A DNA stretch of 64,000 nucleotides, from assembly GCF_001667015.1 (NCBI RefSeq), contig NZ_LZIS01000059.1:1-64000 (forward strand), given 5' to 3'. Below the pieces are notes generated by a model. It saw only the letters and a program-made list of their open reading frames with translations, was not told the origin of the DNA and ran no database searches. Numbering within the stretch: position 1 is the stretch's first letter; every line of letters begins with the position of its first letter. Shown here piece by piece: positions 48,778-57,374 of the stretch. This DNA is from Mycobacterium sp. E3198 (GTDB taxonomy: Bacteria > Actinomycetota > Actinomycetes > Mycobacteriales > Mycobacteriaceae). The translations under genes were made by a program, and so were the position numbers.

Positions 48778-49107
48778 GTGTGGGAATTCGGTGTGCTGAT
48801 CCTGCTGGTGGCCGTGTTGGCAGTGTTCCTGGCCCAGCGTTTCATCCCGCGGGGCCCGCGCGGCGAGCTGGCGAGCGGGACGCTGCTGGTGACCGGGGTC
48901 AGCCCGCGGCCGGACGCCACCGGCGAGCAATTCGTCACCATCGCCGGCGTCATCAACGGGCCGACCGTCAGCGAGTACGCCGTCTATCAGCGGATGACGG
49001 TCGACGTCGACCACTGGCCGACGATGGGCCAGCTGCTCCCGGTCGTGTATTCGCCCAAGAATCCCGACAATTGGCGGTTCGCGCCGGCCGAACCGCCAAC
49101 CGCCTAG
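48778..49107 (+). CDS. Small membrane-anchored protein (DUF3592-like)
   Basis: A 109-residue protein with one N-terminal hydrophobic segment ('[19 protein letters not shown]'), then a small beta domain ending '[20 protein letters not shown]', as in DUF3592 proteins. The start is GTG 48778, 23 bp from the divergent hisN start. Its stop overlaps the PPE gene stop on the other strand by 3 bp. Function is unknown. Confidence 0.65.
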   Translation: MWEFGVLILLVAVLAVFLAQRFIPRGPRGELASGTLLVTGVSPRPDATGEQFVTIAGVINGPTVSEYAVYQRMTVDVDHWPTMGQLLPVVYSPKNPDNWRFAPAEPPTA

Positions 49108-50261
49108 CCCCCCGCGGGCGGGCGCGTCATCACCGTGAGCCGGGTCCCGTAGCGCGGCAGGACGCCCGAGGCCCGCGCCATCGTGCCGGCCGGCATCCCG
49201 GGGACGCCCGGATAACCGGAACCGGCCAACTCGTCGGTTCCCGGCAGCGTGGTCAGGCCGGCGGGCTCCAGCGCCGAGATGCGACTGGTCGACGGCGCGG
49301 ACCAGCTGGCCGGCACCGACATCGGCCCGATCGTGTTGGCGCGGGCCATGCTCACCGTGACCGCGTTGGTCAACCCACCGACCCCGGTGGCGCCCCCGAC
49401 GCCCTGCAATGGCCCGAGCCCCATGGGCCCGAGTGCGGGGGAAGGCCCCGCGAACCCCGACAGGTAGGCCAAATTCGCCGAATTGCCCGTGAGCGACGCC
49501 GGGATCCCCGCCATGGTTCCGGTCCCCGAGACCGCCGTGTTCACGAGCTGTATGGAGTCCAGCACGCTAAGGCTGTTCCAGCCGCCGGCGGTGATGGGAA
49601 TCGGGCTGAGGTTCAGCAGGTTCTGCAGACCGTTGGAGATCTCTGAACTCAACCCGAAGAGCGTCTGGTACAGCTGCGACAACGGGTCGGCGGCCGCCTG
49701 ATTCGCCGCGGCGGTCTGCTCGCTCACCCCGTCCGGGTTGGTGGTCTGCTGCGGCGACACGAACGACGTCAGCCGGGAAGCGGCCGCCGAGCTGACGGCG
49801 TAGGCGTTCATCGCGGTGGCGTCCTGGGCCCACATCTCGGCGTACTGGGCCTCGGTCGCCGCGATCGCCGCGGTGTTCTGGCCGAAGAAGTTCGTCGCGA
49901 TCAGCGCCTGCAGCTGCGCCCGGTTGACCGCTATCGCCGGCGGGGGCACCGTCATGGCGAAGGCCTGATCGAACGCCGCGGCCGCCGCCCTTGCTTGCAT
50001 GGCGGTCTGTTTCGTCTGCTGAGCGGTCGTGGTCAGCCATTCCACATAGGGGGTCGCCGCGGCGGTCATCGCCGCCGACGCGGGGCCGTGCCAGTGCAAG
50101 GTGGTCAGGGCCGAGAGCACGTTGCCATAGGTCTCGGCCGTGGTGCCCAATTCGGCGGACAGCGAATCCCAGCTTCCCGCCGCGGCCATGAGCGAGCCCG
50201 ATCCCGGGCCGCCGTAAATCCGGGCGGAATTGATTTCAGGCGGAAAAAAGGCGTAATCCAT
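49104..50261 (-). CDS. PPE protein, PPE51-type (SVP subfamily)
   Basis: A 385-residue PPE protein. The PPE domain starts MDYAFFPPEINSARIYGGPGSGSL, with the W-x-G turn in 'LHWHGPAS' and 'FFGQNTAAIAATEAQYAEMWAQDATAMNAYA'. Near the C-terminus 'IGPMSVPASWSAP' is the G-x-x-S-V-P-x-x-W motif of the SVP group, and the end '[22 protein letters not shown]' follows PPE51 (Rv3136). PPE51 has been linked to uptake of sugars and glycerol across the outer membrane. The position beside hisN and the Rv3134c-type gene supports orthology. It has a long leader with hairpins. Confidence 0.9.
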   Translation of the reverse strand: MDYAFFPPEINSARIYGGPGSGSLMAAAGSWDSLSAELGTTAETYGNVLSALTTLHWHGPASAAMTAAATPYVEWLTTTAQQTKQTAMQARAAAAAFDQAFAMTVPPPAIAVNRAQLQALIATNFFGQNTAAIAATEAQYAEMWAQDATAMNAYAVSSAAASRLTSFVSPQQTTNPDGVSEQTAAANQAAADPLSQLYQTLFGLSSEISNGLQNLLNLSPIPITAGGWNSLSVLDSIQLVNTAVSGTGTMAGIPASLTGNSANLAYLSGFAGPSPALGPMGLGPLQGVGGATGVGGLTNAVTVSMARANTIGPMSVPASWSAPSTSRISALEPAGLTTLPGTDELAGSGYPGVPGMPAGTMARASGVLPRYGTRLTVMTRPPAGG

Positions 50262-50295
50262 TGTCAGGTCTCCCTGTTGGTGTACGTAGTGAACC

Positions 50296-50316
50296 GTGCC
50301 GATCCCGATTCGGCAC
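50296..50316 (-). promoter_or_regulatory. Stem-loop in the PPE51-type leader
   Basis: GTGCCGA, a 7-base loop and TCGGCAC form a perfect 7-bp stem about 35-55 bases before the PPE start codon, in an otherwise gene-free 198-bp stretch (50262-50459). It may be a leader structure or the terminator of a converging transcript. Confidence 0.35.
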
Positions 50317-50459
50317 TTTGTCCGCCGCCGCCGCGCTGGCGGTGGTGATAAGAATCTAGGCGCCGTTCCCCGTCTGTAGTGACGTTTTAGGACCAAATGC
50401 CGAGCATGTCAGGGTGATCCATTGCGCCGGATCGAAAATCGCGGATTTCAGTACGGATA

Positions 50460-51254
50460 TCAGCCGCGGTGGCCGAAGTTATCGGCGATGCCCTGCAATA
50501 TCTCGGGGTGCCGCAGAAACGGCGTGATGATGTCGACCGGCAATGGGAAAACCACCGTCGAATTCTGATCAGCCCCCAGCTCCAACAACGTTTGCAGATA
50601 GCGCAACTGCAACGAGGCGGGGCTCTTCGACAGCGTCTCGGCGGCCTCCCTCAGCTCCTCCGAGGCCTGCAGTTCGCCGCGGGCGTTGATCACCTTCGCG
50701 CGCCGCTCGCGTTCGGCCTCGGCTTCGCGGGCCATCGCCCGCTGCATCGATTCGGGAATCTCGACGTCCTTGATCTCGACCACCCGAACCTCAATGCCCC
50801 ACGGTTCGGTCATCTTTTCGATGATCGTCCGCAGGTCGTTGTTGAGGTCCTCGCGGTGAGCCAGCAGGGTGTCCAGGTCGGCGCGGCCCAGCAAGGAGCG
50901 CAGCGTCGTCTGGGCGATCTGCGAGGTGGCGACCGCGTAGTTCTCCACTGCCAGAATCGCTTTCAGCGGGTCGGTCACTTCAAACATGACGACGGCGTTG
51001 ACGCGGGCCGGCACGTTATCGCGGGTGATCACCTCCTGTGGCGGGATGGTCAGCGTCACCAGCCGCTGGTCGACCCGAATCATCTTGTCCATCAAAGGAA
51101 TCAGGACACGCAGCCCGGGGCGGTAGAGGGGACGCACATGGCCCATCCGGAACACGACCCCGCGCTCGTACTCCCGCAGCACGGTCAGCGACGCCAACCC
51201 GAGCACCGTCAGGATTATGCCGGCGGCGATGACAGCGATCACCCAAGTGGTCAC
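50460..51254 (-). CDS. SPFH/stomatin (slipin) protein
   Basis: A 264-residue protein: an N-terminal membrane helix ('VIAVIAAGIILTVLGLASLTVL'), then the SPFH domain 'EYERGVVFRMGHVRPLYRPGLRVLIPLMDKMIRVDQRL'. 'TTLRSLLGRADLDTLLAHREDLNNDL' and a coiled-coil 'REAEAERERRAKVINARGELQASEELREAAETL' follow. Slipins scaffold membrane microdomains and often pair with NfeD-type proteases, but no NfeD is present here. It is the last gene of the norB unit, in ATGA overlap with the upstream gene. Confidence 0.9.
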   Translation of the reverse strand: MTTWVIAVIAAGIILTVLGLASLTVLREYERGVVFRMGHVRPLYRPGLRVLIPLMDKMIRVDQRLVTLTIPPQEVITRDNVPARVNAVVMFEVTDPLKAILAVENYAVATSQIAQTTLRSLLGRADLDTLLAHREDLNNDLRTIIEKMTEPWGIEVRVVEIKDVEIPESMQRAMAREAEAERERRAKVINARGELQASEELREAAETLSKSPASLQLRYLQTLLELGADQNSTVVFPLPVDIITPFLRHPEILQGIADNFGHRG

Positions 51255-51877
51255 GACGTTTTGTCCTCCTTATCGCCCCAGGACCCCCACCGGGTGGAAT
51301 ACCGGTCGATCGCGGCGGCCACCTGGTCCTCGTGCGCGGTGCGATGGGGCAGGTATTCCGGCGCGTTGGACGGGGTGTTCCAGAGGTGGCGCGCGAGCGG
51401 AACTGCCAGCAACACGACCAAGAACGCGGTGCCCACCAATATCAGCGCCTCACTTGCCGAATGGCTGGTGATCAGGGTCGCCAGGGGCAGCAGCACGCCG
51501 AAAGCCGCGACGCAGCAGGCGATTCCCCGGTGGAATCGGCCGGCATCCGAATGCGGCCAGGGATCGATTTCGCGGCTGATCTCGCGGCCGTGGTCGGAGG
51601 TGGTGCACGTCGACTTGGCCGGGCAACTGTTGCACACGACCGGCACTGCCCGATATCGCATCACCCGGTGTTTCGGGTCGAACGAGCTGGGCCACAGCCA
51701 GTGATCCTGCGGGCAGACCCAAGCGTCATGGTCGGGCCGATACGTGAATTGGCCCGTGCGCCATCGGGATGCCCGCGCCGATGCGTGCCGCGCCATCGCG
51801 TCGAAGCTCCAGCCGATCGCCAGCAGGACCAGTGAATACCCGGCGATCAACCACACCGATGTGGCGGGCGACGCCAT
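51251..51877 (-). CDS. Membrane protein with a cysteine-rich CxxC loop, norB-linked
   Basis: A 208-residue protein with hydrophobic segments near residues 8-25 and 110-160 (two). Between them a cytosolic-type loop has 'DAWVCPQDHWLWP' and 'VVCNSCPAKSTCTTSDHG', giving four cysteines plus histidines that could bind zinc or an Fe-S cluster. I do not recognise the family. It starts 3 bp after the norB stop and overlaps the stomatin gene, so a role in NO reductase function or redox sensing at the membrane is plausible but unproven. Confidence 0.7.
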   Translation of the reverse strand: MASPATSVWLIAGYSLVLLAIGWSFDAMARHASARASRWRTGQFTYRPDHDAWVCPQDHWLWPSSFDPKHRVMRYRAVPVVCNSCPAKSTCTTSDHGREISREIDPWPHSDAGRFHRGIACCVAAFGVLLPLATLITSHSASEALILVGTAFLVVLLAVPLARHLWNTPSNAPEYLPHRTAHEDQVAAAIDRYSTRWGSWGDKEDKTS

Positions 51878-51880
51878 CGG

Positions 51881-54199
51881 TCAGTCCTGCACCTGTACAC
51901 CGGCGTCGGTGTAGAGCGGATGTTCGGGCCACTCCTGGACCGTCGAACTGGAGCGGAAGTTGCGCAGCGCGATCCAGGCGATCCACACGAATGGCAGGAC
52001 GCCGCCGACGATCATGATCACATCGCCCGGCAACCGAAGCCATTCGAGCACCGCGTTGCCGGGTCTGGTGATGTAGCCCAGCGACCGCGCCTCGAAGTAG
52101 CCGTCGCTGACCGAATGGTAGAGCTGCAACACGCCGAGGGGGAGCAGCGTGACGAACACCATCCACGCAAGGCCGATGTTCATGCTCCAGAAGGAAATTC
52201 GCGCCCATTTGTCCGGCCACTTGTCGGCCGGGATCACGTACCGGAACGCGAACATCGCCAGTCCGACGGCCAGCATGCCGTAGACCCCCATCATCGCGGC
52301 GTGCGCGTGGTTGGCCGTCAGCGCGGTGCCGATCTGGTAGTAGGACACAATCGGCAGGTTGATCAGGAAGCCGAAGATGCCGGCGCCCAAGAAGTTCCAG
52401 AATCCGACCGCGACGAGGAACATCACCGCCCAGCGATGGGGGAACGGCTTGGTGTCGCCGGACTGCTGGCGCGAACCCAGCTGTAAGAACGCCCACGCTT
52501 CGACGGTGAGGAAAGTCAACGGGATGACCTCGGCCGCCGAGAAGAACGCGCCCAGCGCCATGTGTTCCACCGGGGTGCCCGAGAAGTACAGGTGGTGCAT
52601 GGTGCCGATGACGCCGCCCGCGGAGTACAGGATCACGTCGAGGAAGATGACCCCCAGCGCGATTCGTTCGCGCACCACGCCCAGCAGCACGAACATGTAG
52701 GCCACCATCACGGTGGTGAACAGTTCGAGAAAGTCCTCGACCCACAGGTGCACCACCCAGAATCGCCAGAATTCCGCGACGGTGTAGTGCGTGCCGCTGC
52801 TGGCCAGCAGCCCGACGGCGTAAAACGCCGGGATCGCCAGGCCGGAGAAGAAGAACAGCCACGGCATGTTCATCTTCGACTCGCCTTTGAGCCTGGACCG
52901 CATGCCGCGCCAGATGATCGCGATCCACACGAAAAGGCCGATGATCAGCAATATTTGGAACAAGCGCGGCAGGTCGAGGTACTCCCACTGCTGGGAGAAC
53001 AGCGACCCGCGCGGAATCACCCCGTAGATCGAGAGCGCCTCGCAGAGCAGCGAGCCGAACACCACCACCGCCACCGCACCCAGCAGCACGTAGGCCAGCA
53101 AGCCCTGGCGGCGCGGCTCCCGACGGGCGATGAACGGCACCAGGAAGATGCCGCCCGCGAGGAAGGCGGCGGCCGTCCAGAACAGCGACAGCTGGACATG
53201 CCAGGTGCGGGCCAGGTTGTACGGCAGCATGCGCGCCAGGTCCAGGCCGAAGAACGTCGACAGATCGGCCCGGTAGTGCTCGGCCGCGGCGCCGAGCAGC
53301 GTCTGGGCCAAGAACAGCAGGGAGACGATCGCGAAGAACCAGATGGTGGCCCGCTGGGCCGGTGTGAGGCCCACCTCGCCGGGTTGGCGGAACGACAGCG
53401 TGGACGCCTCGGCGCTGTGCCAGCCCACCTTCTGGCTCCAGCGCCCGTAGACCGCGAACATGATGCCGATGCCGCCCAGCAACGCGATCAGTGACAGTGT
53501 CGACCACACGATCACCGGAGCGGTCGGGCCGTTGTCGACCCGCGGCTCGGCCGGCCAGTTGTTGGTGTAGCTGTACTTGTGGCCCGGGCGTTCGGCCGCC
53601 CCCGCCCACGCCGTCCACGCGAAGAACGCCGTCAGGTCGTGGATCTGTGCCTTGTCGGTGATCATCCGGGGCAGCAACCCGTATCTGGTCGAGTTCTCAC
53701 CGAAGTAGGCCGCGTAATGGTTTTGGATGCGGTCGAACGCCCCGGCCTGCCGGTCGGTGAACACCAGCGTCCCGGTCGCGGGGTTGTAGCGGTTGGTCCG
53801 GAACTCGGTGACGACCCGATCGCGCGGGTCGGCGTCACCCTGCGCGCGCAACTGGCCGGCGACGTCGTCGGTGGCCATCCGGAGGTATTCGGCCGTGTAA
53901 TCGGGCCCCAGGTAGGCGCCGTGGCCGAGCACTGATCCGTACTCCATCAATCCGCGAGCTTGGTACAGCTCCTGGCCCCGGGTGATGTCGTCGCCGGTGA
54001 ACAACACCCGGCCCGATTCGTTGACCACCGTGGCCGGCATCGGCATCGACGCCGAGTATGTGCGGTAGGCCAGGATGCCCATCACCAAAAAGCCGAAGAT
54101 CATCACCAGGGCGACCCCCTGCAGCCAGGCCCGCGAAATGAGAGGCTGAGCGGAAGGCTGATCGGAGGGGGGCGTCGACGATACCTGCGGAGCTGCCAT
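51881..54199 (-). CDS. norB: Quinol-dependent nitric oxide reductase (qNOR)
   Basis: A 772-residue single-subunit NO reductase of the haem-copper oxidase superfamily. It has an N-terminal helix ('GVALVMIFGFLVMGILAY'), then a soluble domain of about 200 residues replacing the cytochrome-c subunit ('GQELYQARGLMEYGSVLGHGAYLGPDYTAEYL'), then about 13 helices. 'FWRFWVVHLWVEDFLELFTTVMVAYMFV' carries metal ligands and a glutamate typical of NOR, and 'TANHAHAAMMGVYGMLAVG' the other histidines. It reduces 2 NO to N2O with quinol. The frame is open to 54382; the start at 54199 is preferred by family length. It is first of a three-gene unit. Confidence 0.92.
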   Translation of the reverse strand: MAAPQVSSTPPSDQPSAQPLISRAWLQGVALVMIFGFLVMGILAYRTYSASMPMPATVVNESGRVLFTGDDITRGQELYQARGLMEYGSVLGHGAYLGPDYTAEYLRMATDDVAGQLRAQGDADPRDRVVTEFRTNRYNPATGTLVFTDRQAGAFDRIQNHYAAYFGENSTRYGLLPRMITDKAQIHDLTAFFAWTAWAGAAERPGHKYSYTNNWPAEPRVDNGPTAPVIVWSTLSLIALLGGIGIMFAVYGRWSQKVGWHSAEASTLSFRQPGEVGLTPAQRATIWFFAIVSLLFLAQTLLGAAAEHYRADLSTFFGLDLARMLPYNLARTWHVQLSLFWTAAAFLAGGIFLVPFIARREPRRQGLLAYVLLGAVAVVVFGSLLCEALSIYGVIPRGSLFSQQWEYLDLPRLFQILLIIGLFVWIAIIWRGMRSRLKGESKMNMPWLFFFSGLAIPAFYAVGLLASSGTHYTVAEFWRFWVVHLWVEDFLELFTTVMVAYMFVLLGVVRERIALGVIFLDVILYSAGGVIGTMHHLYFSGTPVEHMALGAFFSAAEVIPLTFLTVEAWAFLQLGSRQQSGDTKPFPHRWAVMFLVAVGFWNFLGAGIFGFLINLPIVSYYQIGTALTANHAHAAMMGVYGMLAVGLAMFAFRYVIPADKWPDKWARISFWSMNIGLAWMVFVTLLPLGVLQLYHSVSDGYFEARSLGYITRPGNAVLEWLRLPGDVIMIVGGVLPFVWIAWIALRNFRSSSTVQEWPEHPLYTDAGVQVQD

Positions 54200-54320
54200 T
54201 ACGGGGTGTCCCCTTTCGACGATGGCCGCATCGCCCGGTGTCTCGCTCGCGGCGATGCCACACAGACATCCAACCGTTTCTCGTCCGGCGGCAACAGTGC
54301 CTGGGCCATTGATGCGATTG

Positions 54321-54340
54321 ATAGGGACCAATGGCCCCCA
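54321..54340. promoter_or_regulatory. DevR(DosR)-box-like site between norB and the USP gene
   Basis: ATAGGGACCAATGGCCCCCA matches 14 of 20 positions of the published consensus TTSGGGACTWWAGTCCCSAA, including GGGAC, the central W-W and CCC. It is 121 bp from norB and 100 bp from the USP start, well placed to drive both directions under hypoxia or NO. Confidence 0.55.
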
Positions 54341-54440
54341 GATGTGAACCGAACGCCCCTGGGTAACCCCTGTTTCCGGCAATAACCTACGGGTGGTTCA
54401 CGACGGTGATTCAGCATTCCGAGCAGCGCAGGAGACCCCG

Positions 54441-55253
54441 ATGGGTGATTCAGCTCCGAGCGTCGTCGTCGGCGTCGACGGATCCAAGGCGGCCATTGCC
54501 GCTGCCCGCTGGGCGGTCGACGAGGCGGTGAGCCGCGACATACCGCTGCGCTTGGTTTACGTCATCGAGCCGTCAGGCACTTCTGCGGCCGAGAATCGCG
54601 AGGGCCGGCTGGCCACCGCCCGCTCGGCGTTGCACGACGCCCGGCGCGCGATCGAGGCCGCGGGGCGTCCGGTCAAGGTCGAAGCCGAAATCCTTTGGGG
54701 AAGACCGCTTGCCAGCATGATCGAAGAGTCCAGGGCGGCGGCGATGATGTGTGTCGGGTCCATCGGACTCAATCATGCCGCCCATGGCGTCGGCTCCCTT
54801 TCTGCGAGCCTGGCCGCGTCGGCGCTGTGCCCGGTCGCCGTCATCCGCCGGCCGTCGGGCAGGCGGGCATCCGCCAAGGTCGGCCGCGCCAAGGTCAGTC
54901 GTGTCACCGTGCAGGCCGACGACGCCGGCGTGCTGCGCCAGGCCTTCGAGGAGGCGAGACTGCGGCAAGCCCCGCTGCGCGCGATCGCGGTGGCCCATTC
55001 CGCCGGGCCGGATGACGTCGAGGCGAAACGTGCTGCGCACGCCCAGCTGAGACGGCGGATCGCCCGATGGACGCGGCAGTACCCCGACGTGGAAGTCGAG
55101 TCCGTCGTCGTGCGGGGGAGCGTCGACGAGTATCTGGCCGCCAACCCGGAGCCGGAGCAGCTTTTCGTGACCGACGCGCGCGCGTGCTACGACCTGTGCG
55201 GAGCGCACAACGCCGGAAACTCCATTCTCGCCACGCGTTCGAGCAATCTGTAG
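54441..55253 (+). CDS. Tandem universal stress protein (Rv3134c-type)
   Basis: A 270-residue protein. The first UspA domain starts 'SVVVGVDGSKAAIAAARWAVDEAVSRDIPLRLVYVIEP' and ends 'MMCVGSIGLNHAAHGVGSLSASLAASALCPVAVIRRP'. The second, shorter domain (about 150-270) includes 'AGVLRQAFEEARLRQAPLRAIAVAHS'. It resembles M. tuberculosis Rv3134c throughout, the gene co-transcribed with devR-devS. GGAG lies before the ATG at 54441; an upstream in-frame start at 54393 lacks one. The DevR-like gene follows 39 bp downstream. Confidence 0.9.
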   Translation: MGDSAPSVVVGVDGSKAAIAAARWAVDEAVSRDIPLRLVYVIEPSGTSAAENREGRLATARSALHDARRAIEAAGRPVKVEAEILWGRPLASMIEESRAAAMMCVGSIGLNHAAHGVGSLSASLAASALCPVAVIRRPSGRRASAKVGRAKVSRVTVQADDAGVLRQAFEEARLRQAPLRAIAVAHSAGPDDVEAKRAAHAQLRRRIARWTRQYPDVEVESVVVRGSVDEYLAANPEPEQLFVTDARACYDLCGAHNAGNSILATRSSNL

Positions 55254-55292
55254 AGGCTGGCGGTGGCTGAGGTGGGCCCGGGAGGGGACGCG

Positions 55293-55913
55293 TTGTTAGG
55301 TTTCTTTTTGGTCGACGATCACGTGGCGGTGCGGCGCGGCCTGATCGACTTGCTTTGTGCGGACCCCGAACTCGACTGCGTGGGGGAGGCCGGGTCCGTC
55401 GCCGAGGCGATGACCAAGATCCCCGCGGCCAGTCCCGATGTCGCGGTGCTCGACGACTGGCTGCCCGACGGAAACGGCGTCCAGCTGTGTCGCGATCTCC
55501 GGTCGTCCATGCCGGATCTGCGTTGCCTGATCCTGACGTCGCACAGCTCCGACGAGGCGATGCTGTATGCGGTCCTTGCCGGCGGCAGCGGATACGTCGT
55601 CAAAGACATCAAAGGCATGGAATTGGCTTCCGCCATCAAACATGTCGGCGCCGGCCTATCTCTACTCGACCCGCGGGTGACGGCCGGGCTGATGGAGCGG
55701 GTGTGGCGGATCGCCGAGGACAACGAGGGGCGCTGGGGTCTCGACGAGCGGGACCGCGCGTTGTTGAGCTTGCTCGGTGACGGCCTGACCGACAGGCAGA
55801 TCGCCGAGCGGACCGGGTTGGCGGAAGACGTCGTGCGCAAACGCGTGTCGCGTGTGCTGGTCAAACTGGGTGTGACCCGCTATCCGTACTCGCTCGATCG
55901 CAACTGGTTCTAA
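55293..55913 (+). CDS. DevR/DosR-like response regulator without a sensor kinase
   Basis: A NarL/LuxR-type regulator of about 206 residues. The receiver follows M. tuberculosis DevR closely ('[37 protein letters not shown]', phospho-site in '[13 protein letters not shown]', '[14 protein letters not shown]'). The output HTH differs: DevR 'LAEKTVKNYVSRLLAKLG' is '[18 protein letters not shown]' here, changing the residues that contact DNA, and the C-terminus is shorter. The start is TTG 55293 ([10 protein letters not shown] against DevR MVKVFLVDDH) with GGGAGGGGA six bases before. GTG 55263 is the longer alternative. No devS-like kinase follows; the next gene is fprA on the other strand. Confidence 0.88.
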   Translation: MLGFFLVDDHVAVRRGLIDLLCADPELDCVGEAGSVAEAMTKIPAASPDVAVLDDWLPDGNGVQLCRDLRSSMPDLRCLILTSHSSDEAMLYAVLAGGSGYVVKDIKGMELASAIKHVGAGLSLLDPRVTAGLMERVWRIAEDNEGRWGLDERDRALLSLLGDGLTDRQIAERTGLAEDVVRKRVSRVLVKLGVTRYPYSLDRNWF

Positions 55914-55922
55914 GGGCCCGGG

Positions 55923-57284
55923 TCAGCCGTGCCCGATGCGCAGCAACTCGGCCAGGCTGGGTAGCTTGACGCGGGGACGCCCGTGGGGCTCGCCGGCGGC
56001 TCGCTCATGTCGGTCGATGACCTCCCAGTGAGCGGACGTGACCAGCTTCGGCTGGCGCGATGCCAGCCAGGCGACCAGCTTGTCCGCGTGATCGTCGTCG
56101 AAGTCCGCGGGTTTCTCGTCTGCGGCCAAGTCGCGCAGCAGGGTGTCGATGGTGTCCTGGGAGTCCTTCTTATTGGTACCGATCACGCCGGTCGGCCCGC
56201 GCTTGATCCACCCGACGACGTATTCGTTGCGGCTGCCCTCCACCCGGCCGTCGGTGTTGGGGATCGTCGCGCTCTTGTCGTCGAAGGGCAGCCCGGGGGT
56301 GGGCACGCCGCGGTAACCGACCGACCGCACCACCAATTGCGCCGGCAGCTCCTCGCGTTCGCCGGTGTCCTTCGCCGCCACCCGCCCGCTCTCGTCACCG
56401 ACCAGCTCGTTACGGCCCAGGACGATGCTCTCCACCTTGCCGTCGCCCTTGATCTCGATCGGAGAAGTGAGGAACCGGAACACGATTCGGCGATGGCCGG
56501 GCCGCGGGGCTCGCTGGGCGTAGTCGCGCAGCACCTTGATGTTCTGCTTCGTCGTCTTGCCCACCGCGGCCGCGTCCTCGTCGCTGATGCCCTCCAGTTG
56601 CGCCGGGTCGACGATCACGTCAACCCCCTCGAGGTCCGCGAGTTCGCGCAACTCCAGCGTCGTGAACGCCGTCTGCAGCGGCCCGCGGCGGCCGATGATG
56701 ACCACCTCGTCGACACCGCAGGGGCGCAGCGACTCCAGCGCGTGGTCGGCGATATCGGTCTGCCCGAGCACATCCGGGTCGGTGACCAGGATGCGCGCCA
56801 CGTCGAGCGCCACGTTGCCGTTACCCACGACGACGGCCCGGGTGCCCGACAGGTCGGGAGTGCTGCGCTCGAAGCTGGGGTGAGCGTTGTACCAGCCCAC
56901 GAAGTCGACGGCGGCGACGCTGCCTTGCAGGTCCTCACCGGGGATGTTCAGCGCGCGGTCGGACTGTGCCCCCACGGCATAGACCACGGCGTCATACCGC
57001 TCGGCGAGTTCGGCCGCCTCCACATGCTCGCCCACCACCACGTTGCCGAAGAAGCGGAACCGGGGGTCTTCCGCGGTCTTCTCGAATTGCTTGCTGATCG
57101 ACTTGATCTTCGGGTGGTCGGGGGCGACGCCGGAGCGGACCAGCCCCCAGGGCGTCGGCAGCATCTCCAGCATGTCGACGGCCACGTCGACGTTGTCCGA
57201 CGCGTCGGCGGCCTTCAGCAACGATGCCGCGGCGAAGAATCCCGACGGTCCGGAGCCGACGATCGCGACGTGATATGGGCGCAT
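55923..57284 (-). CDS. fprA: NADPH-ferredoxin reductase FprA
   Basis: A 453-residue adrenodoxin-reductase-type flavoenzyme that passes electrons from NADPH to ferredoxins serving P450s. The FAD motif is 'VAIVGSGPSGFFAAASLL', with 'MLPTPWGLVRSGVAPDHPKIKSI' after it. The NADPH motif is 'VVVGNGNVALDVARIL', and 'VVIIGRRGPLQTAFTTLELREL' carries the NADP-phosphate arginines. 'NEYVVGWIKRGPTGVIGTNKKDS' is the C-terminal FAD contact. The start at 57284 gives MRPYHVAIVGSGPSG as in M. tuberculosis FprA. It is divergent from prfB. Confidence 0.95.
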   Translation of the reverse strand: MRPYHVAIVGSGPSGFFAAASLLKAADASDNVDVAVDMLEMLPTPWGLVRSGVAPDHPKIKSISKQFEKTAEDPRFRFFGNVVVGEHVEAAELAERYDAVVYAVGAQSDRALNIPGEDLQGSVAAVDFVGWYNAHPSFERSTPDLSGTRAVVVGNGNVALDVARILVTDPDVLGQTDIADHALESLRPCGVDEVVIIGRRGPLQTAFTTLELRELADLEGVDVIVDPAQLEGISDEDAAAVGKTTKQNIKVLRDYAQRAPRPGHRRIVFRFLTSPIEIKGDGKVESIVLGRNELVGDESGRVAAKDTGEREELPAQLVVRSVGYRGVPTPGLPFDDKSATIPNTDGRVEGSRNEYVVGWIKRGPTGVIGTNKKDSQDTIDTLLRDLAADEKPADFDDDHADKLVAWLASRQPKLVTSAHWEVIDRHERAAGEPHGRPRVKLPSLAELLRIGHG

Positions 57285-57374
57285 CCTCGAGCCTTCTGTT
57301 CGTGTGGGGGCTGTCACTTGATGCTAAACGCTGGCGCCCGGGCCACGACCTGAGCATTGGTAACGTGGGCGCCT

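Noticed and set aside
50385..50404. DevR box upstream of the PPE51-type gene (TTTAGGACCAAATGCC region)
   Set aside because: Only about 11 of 20 consensus positions match and the second half-site is poor; mentioned only as a weak element in a finding.
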